This document shows positions 1 through 5,852 of a stretch of DNA of 10,394 nucleotides, piece after piece; position 1 is the stretch's first letter, and every line of letters starts with the position of its first letter. The translations under genes were made by a program, and so were the position numbers. The stretch comes from an uncultured Clostridia bacterium (lineage in GTDB: Bacteria; Bacillota; Clostridia; Christensenellales; UBA1242). The stretch covers positions 1 through 10,394 of the forward strand of contig CANBAX010000023.1 in NCBI GenBank assembly GCA_947366645.1, in the 5' to 3' direction. The notes beneath the pieces were generated by a model. It had not been told where the DNA came from. It was given only the letters and a program-made list of their open reading frames with translations, and did not search any database.

Positions 1-8
1 GGAGAGTT

Positions 9-677
9 ATGCTTCAAGTTGAAAACTTATATTTAAAATATACAAGGGAATATTTTGCATTATATAATGTTAATATTGATATTTCCGAGGGGGAAAGTGT
101 CGCATTTATAGGCGAAGATGAAAGCGGGAAAACTACGCTTTTACGAGTGCTTTCTAAACTCGAGAAACCAACCAAGGGCGAAATATATATTAAAGATATT
201 CCCCTTAATAAACTTAACTATAAAACAGATATAAATGCAGGGTATATTCCAGCCTCGCCGGTTTTTCTTGAGAAGAAAACGGTGTATGAGAATTTAAAAT
301 ACATTTTAAAAAGTCGTGGACTTGATGAGGCTGAAATAGAGAATAAAATCAATAAACTCATAATCGAATATGCTATTGAAAAAATTAAAGATACGAAGGT
401 AAAATTTCTTTCGTTAGAGGAAAAATATGTATTGTCTTTTATACGTCTGTCAATGAGGGAACTTGATTTACTCATGGTGGATAATATATTTGACCATATT
501 TCCCAGCCAACCATGGAAGTCGTAATAAATTTAATCAAAAAATTAAAGGGAAAAAAGACAACTTTAATAGTTGCCACAACAAAACCTGAAATCGCACAAA
601 AACTATGCAAAAGAAATATTTATTTTAAAAATGGTTCGGTATCAGATAACCTAGACGCTTTAAAAGAAGAGTTATAA
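9..677 (+). CDS. Degenerate ABC-transporter-type ATPase domain protein
   Basis: A 222-residue stand-alone nucleotide-binding domain of the ABC family. The fold is recognisable: an N-terminal beta region, a Walker A loop GEDESGKTT at residues 35-43, a TVYENL segment at 91-96 that follows the Q-loop in ABC ATPases, and a Walker B strand LLMVD at 154-158. Several hallmarks are replaced. The Q-loop Gln appears to be Ala (about 82), the LSGGQ signature reads LSLEE (134-138), the catalytic Glu after Walker B is Asn159, and the switch His is Thr (about 190-191). Nucleotide binding is therefore plausible but normal hydrolysis is doubtful. No permease gene is visible, though one may lie left of the window. 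The ATG at 9 is chosen because GGAGAG (1-6) precedes it; the frame is open to the left edge. Family assignment is firm; substrate and role are unknown. Confidence 0.8.
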   Translation: MLQVENLYLKYTREYFALYNVNIDISEGESVAFIGEDESGKTTLLRVLSKLEKPTKGEIYIKDIPLNKLNYKTDINAGYIPASPVFLEKKTVYENLKYILKSRGLDEAEIENKINKLIIEYAIEKIKDTKVKFLSLEEKYVLSFIRLSMRELDLLMVDNIFDHISQPTMEVVINLIKKLKGKKTTLIVATTKPEIAQKLCKRNIYFKNGSVSDNLDALKEEL

Positions 678-1001
678 TATAATTTCGTCATGAGGAATGT
701 TCTTTTCATGTTGTTCACCGCTTTGCGGTGAACTTTTTGTTTGTTGTGAAAGAAGTGCGGCAAAAGGCTCAGGAAGTCCTTTTGTTAGTGAGGAAACTCC
801 GCCACCTCCCATTAAAGATAAAAGTAAAGGCATCATCGAGGAATTGTCAAAGCCCTGCGTGTTTGCAGTATTATTCCCATATGGCGCGTTAGGGTAGGAA
901 GAACTGGGGTAATAGGAATTCTGAGGTTGTGAAAAACTTTGTGGTTGCGAAAAGCCTCCCATAAGTAATTTGCTAAAAAGTTCCATCATGTTGTTTTCCA
1001 T
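672..1001 (-). CDS. Small low-complexity Ser/Pro/Gln/Asn-rich hypothetical protein
   Basis: A predicted 109-residue protein of unrecognised family. An N-terminal helix-like segment (ELFSKLLMGG, 7-16) leads to a disordered stretch with a short tandem repeat, FSQPQ-S-FSQPQ (17-27), then a Tyr/Pro/Asn-rich tract. A hydrophobic segment MMPLLLSLMGGGG (56-68) echoes the first one, and the tail is polar. No signal peptide is evident. The start is uncertain: the first ATG (1001) has no ribosome binding site, and the tandem ATGs at 989 and 986 have only a weak GGAAAA upstream. The gene ends tail-to-tail with the ABC-like gene, overlapping it by 6 bp, and its 3' part contains that gene's terminator hairpin. 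The alternative plus-strand reading (697-897) is Cys-rich without a sensible start and is less credible. Reality of this gene is likely but not certain. Confidence 0.55.
   Translation of the reverse strand: MENNMMELFSKLLMGGFSQPQSFSQPQNSYYPSSSYPNAPYGNNTANTQGFDNSSMMPLLLSLMGGGGVSSLTKGLPEPFAALLSQQTKSSPQSGEQHEKNIPHDEIIL
713..743 (+). terminator. Intrinsic terminator of the ABC-like gene
   Basis: A perfect 9-bp stem GTTCACCGC / GCGGTGAAC (713-721 with 725-733) with a TTT loop is followed by TTTTTGTTTG (734-743). It lies 35 nt after the stop of the plus-strand gene and has the polarity to stop plus-strand transcription only. It sits wholly inside the minus-strand ORF at 672-1001, at about residues 90-97 of that product. 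Confidence 0.85.
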
Positions 1002-1079
1002 ATTTAATATATATTCTATTTTTGTAAATATAGTGCAACTTTTTTGAATGTGACGCCATATATTAAATTAGAGGTGAAT
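1002..1079. other. Divergent intergenic region
   Basis: A very AT-rich 78-bp gap between the minus-strand small gene and the plus-strand two-gene operon. A TTGCAC (minus strand, about 1034-1039) could be a -35 for the minus gene with an AT-rich -10 about 17 bp on. No convincing consensus pair is seen for the plus-strand operon. Confidence 0.3.
1070..1076 (+). promoter_or_regulatory. Ribosome binding site fixing the start of the 83-residue gene
   Basis: AGAGGTG lies directly ahead of the ATG at 1080. It decides for that start over the in-frame ATG at 1044, which lacks a binding site and would add 12 residues. Confidence 0.8.
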
Positions 1080-1331
1080 ATGAAGATATCTGATTTCAAA
1101 CAAAACAATAAGGAAGACAAAAAACAAGAAGACCTTATGGGGCAATATAATGACCTTAAAGATTTATCACAAGATGATTTAACCCGAAAGCTGTTTGAGG
1201 AAACCACTCGTCAAAAGCAGGAGGGAACATTTGATTATGAAAAATTATCTTCCACCCTTAATTCTTTAAGTATGTATATGCCTAAAGAGAACTTTGAAAA
1301 AATGAAAAGTATTTTGGAAAGACTAAAATGA
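1080..1331 (+). CDS. Small conserved-looking hypothetical protein, subtilase operon
   Basis: An 83-residue, highly charged, probably all-helical cytoplasmic protein that I do not recognise. The N-terminal part is Lys/Asp/Gln-rich (KISDFKQNNKEDKKQEDL). The C-terminal half has regular hydrophobic spacing (YEKLSSTLNSLSMYM, then MKSILERLK), compatible with a helical hairpin or a protein-interaction surface. There is no signal peptide or membrane segment. Its stop codon overlaps the protease start in an ATGA arrangement at 1328-1331, so the two are almost certainly co-transcribed and translationally coupled. That coupling suggests a stoichiometric or functional partnership with the protease, for example as an adaptor or regulator, but nothing in the sequence proves it. 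The start is set by AGAGGTG at 1070-1076. Confidence 0.75.
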   Translation: MKISDFKQNNKEDKKQEDLMGQYNDLKDLSQDDLTRKLFEETTRQKQEGTFDYEKLSSTLNSLSMYMPKENFEKMKSILERLK

Positions 1332-2461
1332 GAAAAGAAAAAATAGACAAAAGTTTACTTATAGTTGTGGACGCCTTAAACGAAAATAAAAACATAGAGT
1401 GCATTGTAAAGGCGTATGATTATCAAAGATTAAAGAATTATCTACAAAAGAAAAAAATACATATCTTGCATGAATATTTATTCATTAAGTCATTTAGAAT
1501 TGAGGTAAATAAAAAAGAGTTAGGCTCTCTTTCCTCACTCACGCAGGTGGAGTTTATATATTCAATTTCTTCGGCTTGCGTGCTTATGAATGTTGCAAAG
1601 AAGGTTCTTAACGTAGCAGATAAAAACTTAAGTGGTAAAAATTCCACCATAGCTTTTATCGATACTGGTATATCTTCACACATGGATTTTATGCTTGGAG
1701 AAAAAAGAATAATCCACTTTGAAGATTTTGTAAGCGGAAAAAAGTTTGCCTATGATGATAATGGACACGGCACTTTTGTCAGTGGCGTATGTACCGGTAA
1801 TGGCAGTATGAGTGGCGGTAAGTTTTCTGGAATAGCACCGCAAGCAAAAATAATTTCCCTTAAAGCCTTAAATGGTGATGGCGAAGCGACAGCAGATAGA
1901 ATACTTGATGCAATGGAGTGGGTATACGAAAATCATAAAGAGTATGGAATTGATATAGTTTGTATGAGTTTCGGAAGCGAACCTCTGGGCTTCAATGACC
2001 CAATTATGAGCGGTGCAGAAGCGCTATGGCAAAGTGGTGTAGTAGTTGTTGCCGCTGCTGGTAACAGCGGGCCAGAGTTTCAAACCATAAAAAGCCCAGG
2101 GGTGAGTGGAAGAATAATCACGGTGGGTGGCTTTGATGATAACCGCCTCGATGATGAAAGCTATAATGAAGATTATTTTGAAATAGCAAACTTTTCTTCC
2201 AGAGGACCTGCCTTTCAAAGATATAAGCCAGACCTTATCGCTCCTTCTGTAGACATAATTTCATGTGGATTAAAAAAGTCATATACAAACCTAAGTGGCA
2301 CCAGTGTAGCCACACCCATGATAGCAGGGCTTGTGGCACTGTTAAGGGAGGAAAATAGTAACTTAAAACCTGACGAAATCAAAAAAATTTTGCTTTCAAA
2401 TTGCAAGGCAATTACATTTAATAAAAATCTTGAAGGTTTTGGCTATCCTAAATTAAAATAA
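1328..2461 (+). CDS. S8 subtilisin-like serine protease, AprX-like, no signal peptide
   Basis: A 377-residue subtilase with a complete catalytic set. Asp112 is in AFIDTGISSH, His147 in DDNGHGTFVSG, the oxyanion-hole Asn246 in AAAGNSGPE, and the nucleophile Ser326 in SGTSVATPMIAG. The first ~90 residues precede the catalytic core and look like an I9-type propeptide or N-terminal extension (alternating strands and a Lys-rich helix). The N-terminus has no charged-then-hydrophobic signal sequence, so the enzyme is predicted to be cytoplasmic or exported by an unusual route, as with Bacillus AprX-type intracellular subtilases. There is no C-terminal extension, repeat or anchor. The gene starts inside the stop codon of the upstream 83-residue gene and ends at a bidirectional terminator. 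Protease family and active site are certain; substrate and location are inference. Confidence 0.93.
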   Translation: MRKEKIDKSLLIVVDALNENKNIECIVKAYDYQRLKNYLQKKKIHILHEYLFIKSFRIEVNKKELGSLSSLTQVEFIYSISSACVLMNVAKKVLNVADKNLSGKNSTIAFIDTGISSHMDFMLGEKRIIHFEDFVSGKKFAYDDNGHGTFVSGVCTGNGSMSGGKFSGIAPQAKIISLKALNGDGEATADRILDAMEWVYENHKEYGIDIVCMSFGSEPLGFNDPIMSGAEALWQSGVVVVAAAGNSGPEFQTIKSPGVSGRIITVGGFDDNRLDDESYNEDYFEIANFSSRGPAFQRYKPDLIAPSVDIISCGLKKSYTNLSGTSVATPMIAGLVALLREENSNLKPDEIKKILLSNCKAITFNKNLEGFGYPKLK

Positions 2462-2495
2462 AAAATGAGGAAAACATTCCTCATTTTTATTTTTG
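2461..2495. terminator. Bidirectional intrinsic terminator between subtilase and murG
   Basis: A 12-bp stem AAAAATGAGGAA / TTCCTCATTTTT (2461-2472 with 2477-2488) with loop AACA. It is followed on the plus strand by T-rich sequence (TTTTTATTTTT, 2484-2494) and on the minus strand by a T-rich tract from the end of the subtilase gene. It overlaps the last base of the subtilase stop and the murG stop, so the two convergent genes share it. Confidence 0.9.
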
Positions 2496-3536
2496 TATTT
2501 TATTAATTAATTCAATAATTTTATCGCAAGCATCGAAATTTTGCATTTTTTTCATGTTTTGCTTAAAATTTTCTGAATTTAAGTATACTCTTTGCAGCTT
2601 TGCAATAAATATTTTGTCCTCAAACTTTTCCTCCTCCAGCATATCGGCAAAACCAAGTTTTGTGAAAAGTTTAGCATTTTCTATCTGGTCACCGCGAGAA
2701 CATTTCTTTGAAAGCGGAAGTAACAACATGGGTATCTTAAGCGCTAAAAACTCATTTATCGCACCCGAGCCTGCTCTCGATAAAACAATGTCGGCATAGG
2801 CAAGATAATCTCCAATATTTTCTGCATAGTTAACTTGACGATAACACGATGCACTATGTTTTTCCTTTGCTTGCTTGCCTGTAATATGTACAACATTAAA
2901 TTTGTTTGTTAAAGCGTCTAAATTTTTCCATACTTTGTCATTTATAAATTTTGCTCCAAGTGACCCACCGATAACAAGAAGGTTGGGTTTGTTTTTATCA
3001 AAAGAAGGTATGGAGTTTTCAATACTTGTTCTATCCCCATTAAACACTTTTTTTCTTATAGGCTGACCGGTATAGACACACTTTTTGTTGTTTTTACAAG
3101 TCGATTTAAAAGATGTACACATATAGTCACATTCTCTTAAAATGATTTTGTTTGCAAGCCCCATACTTAAATCGCTTTCATGACTAATGATAGGTATCTT
3201 CAGTTTCCTTCCAGCAATAACAGTGGGTACAGAAACAAACCCGCCTTTTGAGAAAATGACATCAGGTTTAATTTCAGCTAGCACTTTTTTTGCTTCATCA
3301 ATAGATTTAAAAAGTTTGAAAGGTATAAGAAAATTTTTAGGTGTAAGTTTTCTTTCAAGTTTGACAGCACTTATTTCATGAAAGATGATATTTTTCTCGT
3401 TAGCAAGAATATTCTTTTCCATACCACTCCCGCCAATAAAATGCACCTCATAATCTTTACCAAGTCGCTCTCTTACCGCAAGTGCGGGATAAATATGTCC
3501 AGCAGTGCCACCGCCAGTTAAAACTATTTTTTTCAT
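2487..3536 (-). CDS. murG: MurG, lipid II synthase (UDP-GlcNAc:lipid I GlcNAc transferase)
   Basis: A 349-residue GT-B-fold (family GT28) glycosyltransferase that adds GlcNAc from UDP-GlcNAc to lipid I on the inner face of the membrane, making lipid II for peptidoglycan. Length is close to the usual ~355. The N-terminal acceptor domain has the glycine loop TGGGTAGHIYPALA (7-20), FIGGSGME (33-40), FSKGGFVSVP (95-104) and HESD (119-122, where many members have HEQN). The C-terminal donor domain has VIGGSLGAKFIND (188-200), SRAGSGAINEFLA (253-265) and the UDP-GlcNAc-binding RGDQIENA (281-288). The ATG at 3536 follows a good AAGGAGA site (3542-3548, minus strand). The gene is alone, convergent with the subtilase and divergent from the topoisomerase genes, not inside a mur/fts cluster. 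Assignment is secure. Confidence 0.96.
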   Translation of the reverse strand: MKKIVLTGGGTAGHIYPALAVRERLGKDYEVHFIGGSGMEKNILANEKNIIFHEISAVKLERKLTPKNFLIPFKLFKSIDEAKKVLAEIKPDVIFSKGGFVSVPTVIAGRKLKIPIISHESDLSMGLANKIILRECDYMCTSFKSTCKNNKKCVYTGQPIRKKVFNGDRTSIENSIPSFDKNKPNLLVIGGSLGAKFINDKVWKNLDALTNKFNVVHITGKQAKEKHSASCYRQVNYAENIGDYLAYADIVLSRAGSGAINEFLALKIPMLLLPLSKKCSRGDQIENAKLFTKLGFADMLEEEKFEDKIFIAKLQRVYLNSENFKQNMKKMQNFDACDKIIELINKIQK

Positions 3537-3732
3537 TCATTTCTCCTTGATAGTAGTGTATGTAATTTGCAAAAATTTATATATAAATAACTATGCAAAT
3601 AAACGTATATTTATGCACCGATAAATTGAAATAAAGTCTACAATATATTTTATTTAAGAATTAAGAAAATGGTTTAAAATGTTTTATGAATTTGTTTTTT
3701 TATGGTAAAATAAAAAGGAATAAGGGGTAGAT
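3537..3732. other. Divergent murG / topoisomerase promoter region
   Basis: A 196-bp, very AT-rich spacer that must hold promoters in both directions. No ORF is seen. It contains two nearly concentric inverted repeats: outer arms ATTTGCA / TGCAAAT (3565-3571 and 3594-3600) and an inner perfect palindrome ATTTATATATAAAT (3575-3588). They lie about 30-60 bp ahead of the murG start. I could not pick a convincing murG -35/-10 pair. Confidence 0.5.
3683..3711 (+). promoter_or_regulatory. Probable promoter of the topoisomerase B-subunit gene
   Basis: An extended -10, TGGTAAAAT (3703-3711), i.e. TG-n-TAAAAT, with a weak -35 (TTTATG at about 3683-3688, 17-bp spacer). Transcription would start near 3718, just ahead of the AAGGGG ribosome binding site (3722-3727) and the ATG at 3733, giving a very short leader. 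Confidence 0.5.
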
Positions 3733-5682
3733 ATGGCTGAAAAAACATATGATTCAAAAGACATTGTTGTGCTTGAAGGGCTGGACGCGGTAAGGCTTCG
3801 CCCAGGTATGTACATCGGCACAACAGGTTCTAAAGGTATGCATCATCTTCTTTGGGAGATAGTTGATAATGCAATAGATGAAATTTCAAATGGTTATGGC
3901 GATACGATTACAATAACCTTAAATACCGACGGCAGTGCCACTGTTGAGGATAACGGTAGGGGTATTCCTGTCGATAATCACCCAACTCTTCATAAAAGTG
4001 GGGTCGAGGTTGTTTATACCACTCTCCACGCAGGTGGAAAGTTTAATAATTCAAACTACAAGTTTTCCGGCGGGTTACACGGGGTAGGTGCTTCTGTCAC
4101 GAATGCGCTTTCCAAATGGTGTAATGTTACTGTGTATAAAGGCGGTAAGGAATATGAGATAAAATTCCATTCTTTTGTAGATGAGGCCGGCAAAATGCAT
4201 AGCGGCGTGCCGATAGCACCTTTAAAACAGGTGGGCACCACAAAGAAAACCGGTACAAAGGTTACCTTCCTTCCTGATAGTGAAATGTTTGGCGCCTTGA
4301 CCTTTAATTATGAAAACATTTCCAGAAGGGCGAAAGAACTTGCCTTTTTAAATAAGGGACTGAGAATTGCCGTAGTCGATGAAAGAGAGCATTTAGAAGA
4401 AAGCTATCACTATGAAGGCGGAATTGCTGATTATGTAAACTATCTTGTAGAAGGAAAGACAAAACTTCTACCAAAACCGGTATTTTTCCATGGCGAAGAT
4501 AAAAACTTTGACCTTGAAGTAGCGTTCACATATACAGACTCCTATACTGAAAATGCGTTTTCCTTTGTGAATAACATTCCGACGATAGAGGGTGGCACTC
4601 ATGAAACAGGCTTCAAAAGTGCATTCACAAAAGTTATGAATGATTACGCTCGCTCCAATAATTTTCTAAAGGAAAAGGAAGCAAACCTACTTGGCGAAGA
4701 TTTTCGAGAGGGCATCACGGTAGTACTTAATATCAAGATGAATAATGTCCAGTTTGAAGGACAAACCAAGACAAAACTTGGAAATCCTGAGGCTAAAACC
4801 TTTGTTGAGAACTTAACTATAAAAGAACTTAGTAAGTTTTTTGAAGATAAGAAAACCGGTGCGATAGCCGAAGTTATTATAAATAAAGCTAAGGGTGCGG
4901 CAAAGGTAAGAGAGGCCGCAAAAAAGGCGAAAGAGCTTACTCGTGCAAAGAATAATGCTGAAAATTTTAATCTGGTAGGAAAACTCGCAGCAGCCACCTC
5001 ACGAAATCGAGAACTTAGCGAACTATTTATCGTGGAAGGAGATTCCGCCGGCGGCAGTGCAAAACAGGGTAGAGATAGACGTTTTCAGGCAATTTTGCCA
5101 CTACGCGGAAAACCACTTAATGCGGAAAAAAAGAGGATAGACCAAGTCCTTGCCAATGAAGAGATAAGGACGATAATAAGTGCATTAAATACTGGCATAG
5201 GCGAGGATATTGACCTAACAAGTTTAAGGTATAATAAAGTCATCATACTTTCAGATGCTGACCAAGACGGAGCACATATTCGTGCAATTCTTCTTACATT
5301 CTTCTATAGATATATGAAAGAACTTATAAATGACGGTCATGTATATATAGGTCTTCCACCGTTATATAAGGTTTCAAAGAAGGATTTTGTAGAATATGTT
5401 TATTCAGATAATGAACTCCCTGATGCGATAGCAAGGGCGGGAAAGGGTTATGACCTTCAAAGATATAAAGGACTTGGCGAGATGAATCCCGACCAACTTT
5501 GGGACACCACCATGGACCCAGATAAAAGAATGCTGATACAGGTAAGTATAGAGGACGCTGCCGAGGCAGAGAAAATGGTAACCACATGGATGGGAGATGA
5601 TATAGATGCTCGTAAAGCATATATTTCAATGCACGCTAATTTTGATAAAGAAGATGAGTTTTATAAAAACTTTAAAAAATAA
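3733..5682 (+). CDS. parE: Type IIA topoisomerase subunit B (topo IV ParE, or GyrB)
   Basis: The 649-residue ATPase subunit of a DNA gyrase/topoisomerase IV. The GHKL ATPase domain shows WEIVDNAIDE (41-50, Glu42 general base, Asn46 Mg ligand), EDNGRGIP (72-79) and the ATP-lid GGLHGVGAS (113-121). The transducer has the QTK loop in FEGQTKTKLG (341-350). The TOPRIM domain has IVEGDSAGGSAKQGRD (433-448, Glu435), LPLRGK (455-460) and SDADQDG (507-513, metal-binding Asp508/510/512). The end shows RYKGLGEMNPDQLW. Length is that of Firmicutes ParE/GyrB, without the proteobacterial GyrB insert. Sequence features are mixed: RDRRFQA and LPPLYKVSK are ParE-like, GGTHETGFKSA is GyrB-like. The paired A subunit lacks a GyrA box and there is no recF/dnaA context, so I favour topoisomerase IV. 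AAGGGG supports the ATG start. Family certain; ParE versus GyrB about 65:35. Confidence 0.93.
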   Translation: MAEKTYDSKDIVVLEGLDAVRLRPGMYIGTTGSKGMHHLLWEIVDNAIDEISNGYGDTITITLNTDGSATVEDNGRGIPVDNHPTLHKSGVEVVYTTLHAGGKFNNSNYKFSGGLHGVGASVTNALSKWCNVTVYKGGKEYEIKFHSFVDEAGKMHSGVPIAPLKQVGTTKKTGTKVTFLPDSEMFGALTFNYENISRRAKELAFLNKGLRIAVVDEREHLEESYHYEGGIADYVNYLVEGKTKLLPKPVFFHGEDKNFDLEVAFTYTDSYTENAFSFVNNIPTIEGGTHETGFKSAFTKVMNDYARSNNFLKEKEANLLGEDFREGITVVLNIKMNNVQFEGQTKTKLGNPEAKTFVENLTIKELSKFFEDKKTGAIAEVIINKAKGAAKVREAAKKAKELTRAKNNAENFNLVGKLAAATSRNRELSELFIVEGDSAGGSAKQGRDRRFQAILPLRGKPLNAEKKRIDQVLANEEIRTIISALNTGIGEDIDLTSLRYNKVIILSDADQDGAHIRAILLTFFYRYMKELINDGHVYIGLPPLYKVSKKDFVEYVYSDNELPDAIARAGKGYDLQRYKGLGEMNPDQLWDTTMDPDKRMLIQVSIEDAAEAEKMVTTWMGDDIDARKAYISMHANFDKEDEFYKNFKK

Positions 5683-5689
5683 CCCACCA

Positions 5690-5826
5690 GTCATTTCGAC
5701 CAAAGCACAGGGCTCCCGCAAATGCAGCAGCATTTGTGGGAAGAGGAGCAACCATGCGTCAGGCAAGCATTGCTTTTACAATGCGAGTATCAGCATGAGT
5801 TGTGACGATGTAGCGGAGAAATCTAT
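5690..5826 (+). repeat. Dispersed intergenic repeat, long copy (between parE and parC)
   Basis: This shares its 12-bp left end GTCATTTCGACC (5690-5701) and 12-bp right end GGAGAAATCTAT (5815-5826) exactly with the copy at 8358-8400; ATTTC and GAAAT near the ends are inverted relative to each other. The interior is longer (about 113 bp) and holds two hairpins: TCCCGCAAATGC / GCATTTGTGGGA (5714-5725 with 5730-5741, one G-T pair) and GCATTG / CAATGC (5767-5772 with 5779-5784). No coding capacity is evident. It fills most of the 170-bp gap between the two subunit genes. Confidence 0.7.
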
Positions 5827-5829
5827 AAT
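5800..5829 (+). promoter_or_regulatory. Possible parC promoter formed by the repeat end
   Basis: A perfect TATAAT (5824-5829) straddles the right end of the repeat, with TTGTGA (5800-5805) 18 bp upstream as a 4/6 -35. A start near 5836 would precede the GAGGT ribosome binding site by only a few bases. Co-transcription from parE remains possible. Confidence 0.45.
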
Positions 5830-5842
5830 CTAAAAAATATGC

Positions 5843-5847
5843 GAGGT
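5843..5847 (+). promoter_or_regulatory. Ribosome binding site supporting the GTG start of parC
   Basis: GAGGT lies 5 nt ahead of the GTG at 5853. The first in-frame ATG (5874) has no comparable site, so the GTG start is preferred. Confidence 0.7.
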
Positions 5848-5852
5848 AAATT

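Noticed and set aside
697..897. Plus-strand ORF of 66 codons opposite the small S/P/Q-rich gene
   Set aside because: Cys-rich odd composition, no ribosome binding site, and it starts before and reads through the terminator hairpin at 713-743.
1044..1079. Upstream in-frame ATG that would lengthen the 83-residue protein by 12 residues
   Set aside because: No ribosome binding site at 1044, whereas AGAGGTG sits directly ahead of the ATG at 1080.
4644..4997. Minus-strand ORF of 117 codons inside the B-subunit gene
   Set aside because: It is antisense to a strongly conserved topoisomerase domain, with Ala/Phe/Ser-rich composition typical of a shadow frame and no start signals.
5714..5741. 12-bp hairpin after the B-subunit gene as an intrinsic terminator
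   Set aside because: It is followed by AGAGGAGCAA, not a T tract; it is better seen as part of the dispersed repeat.
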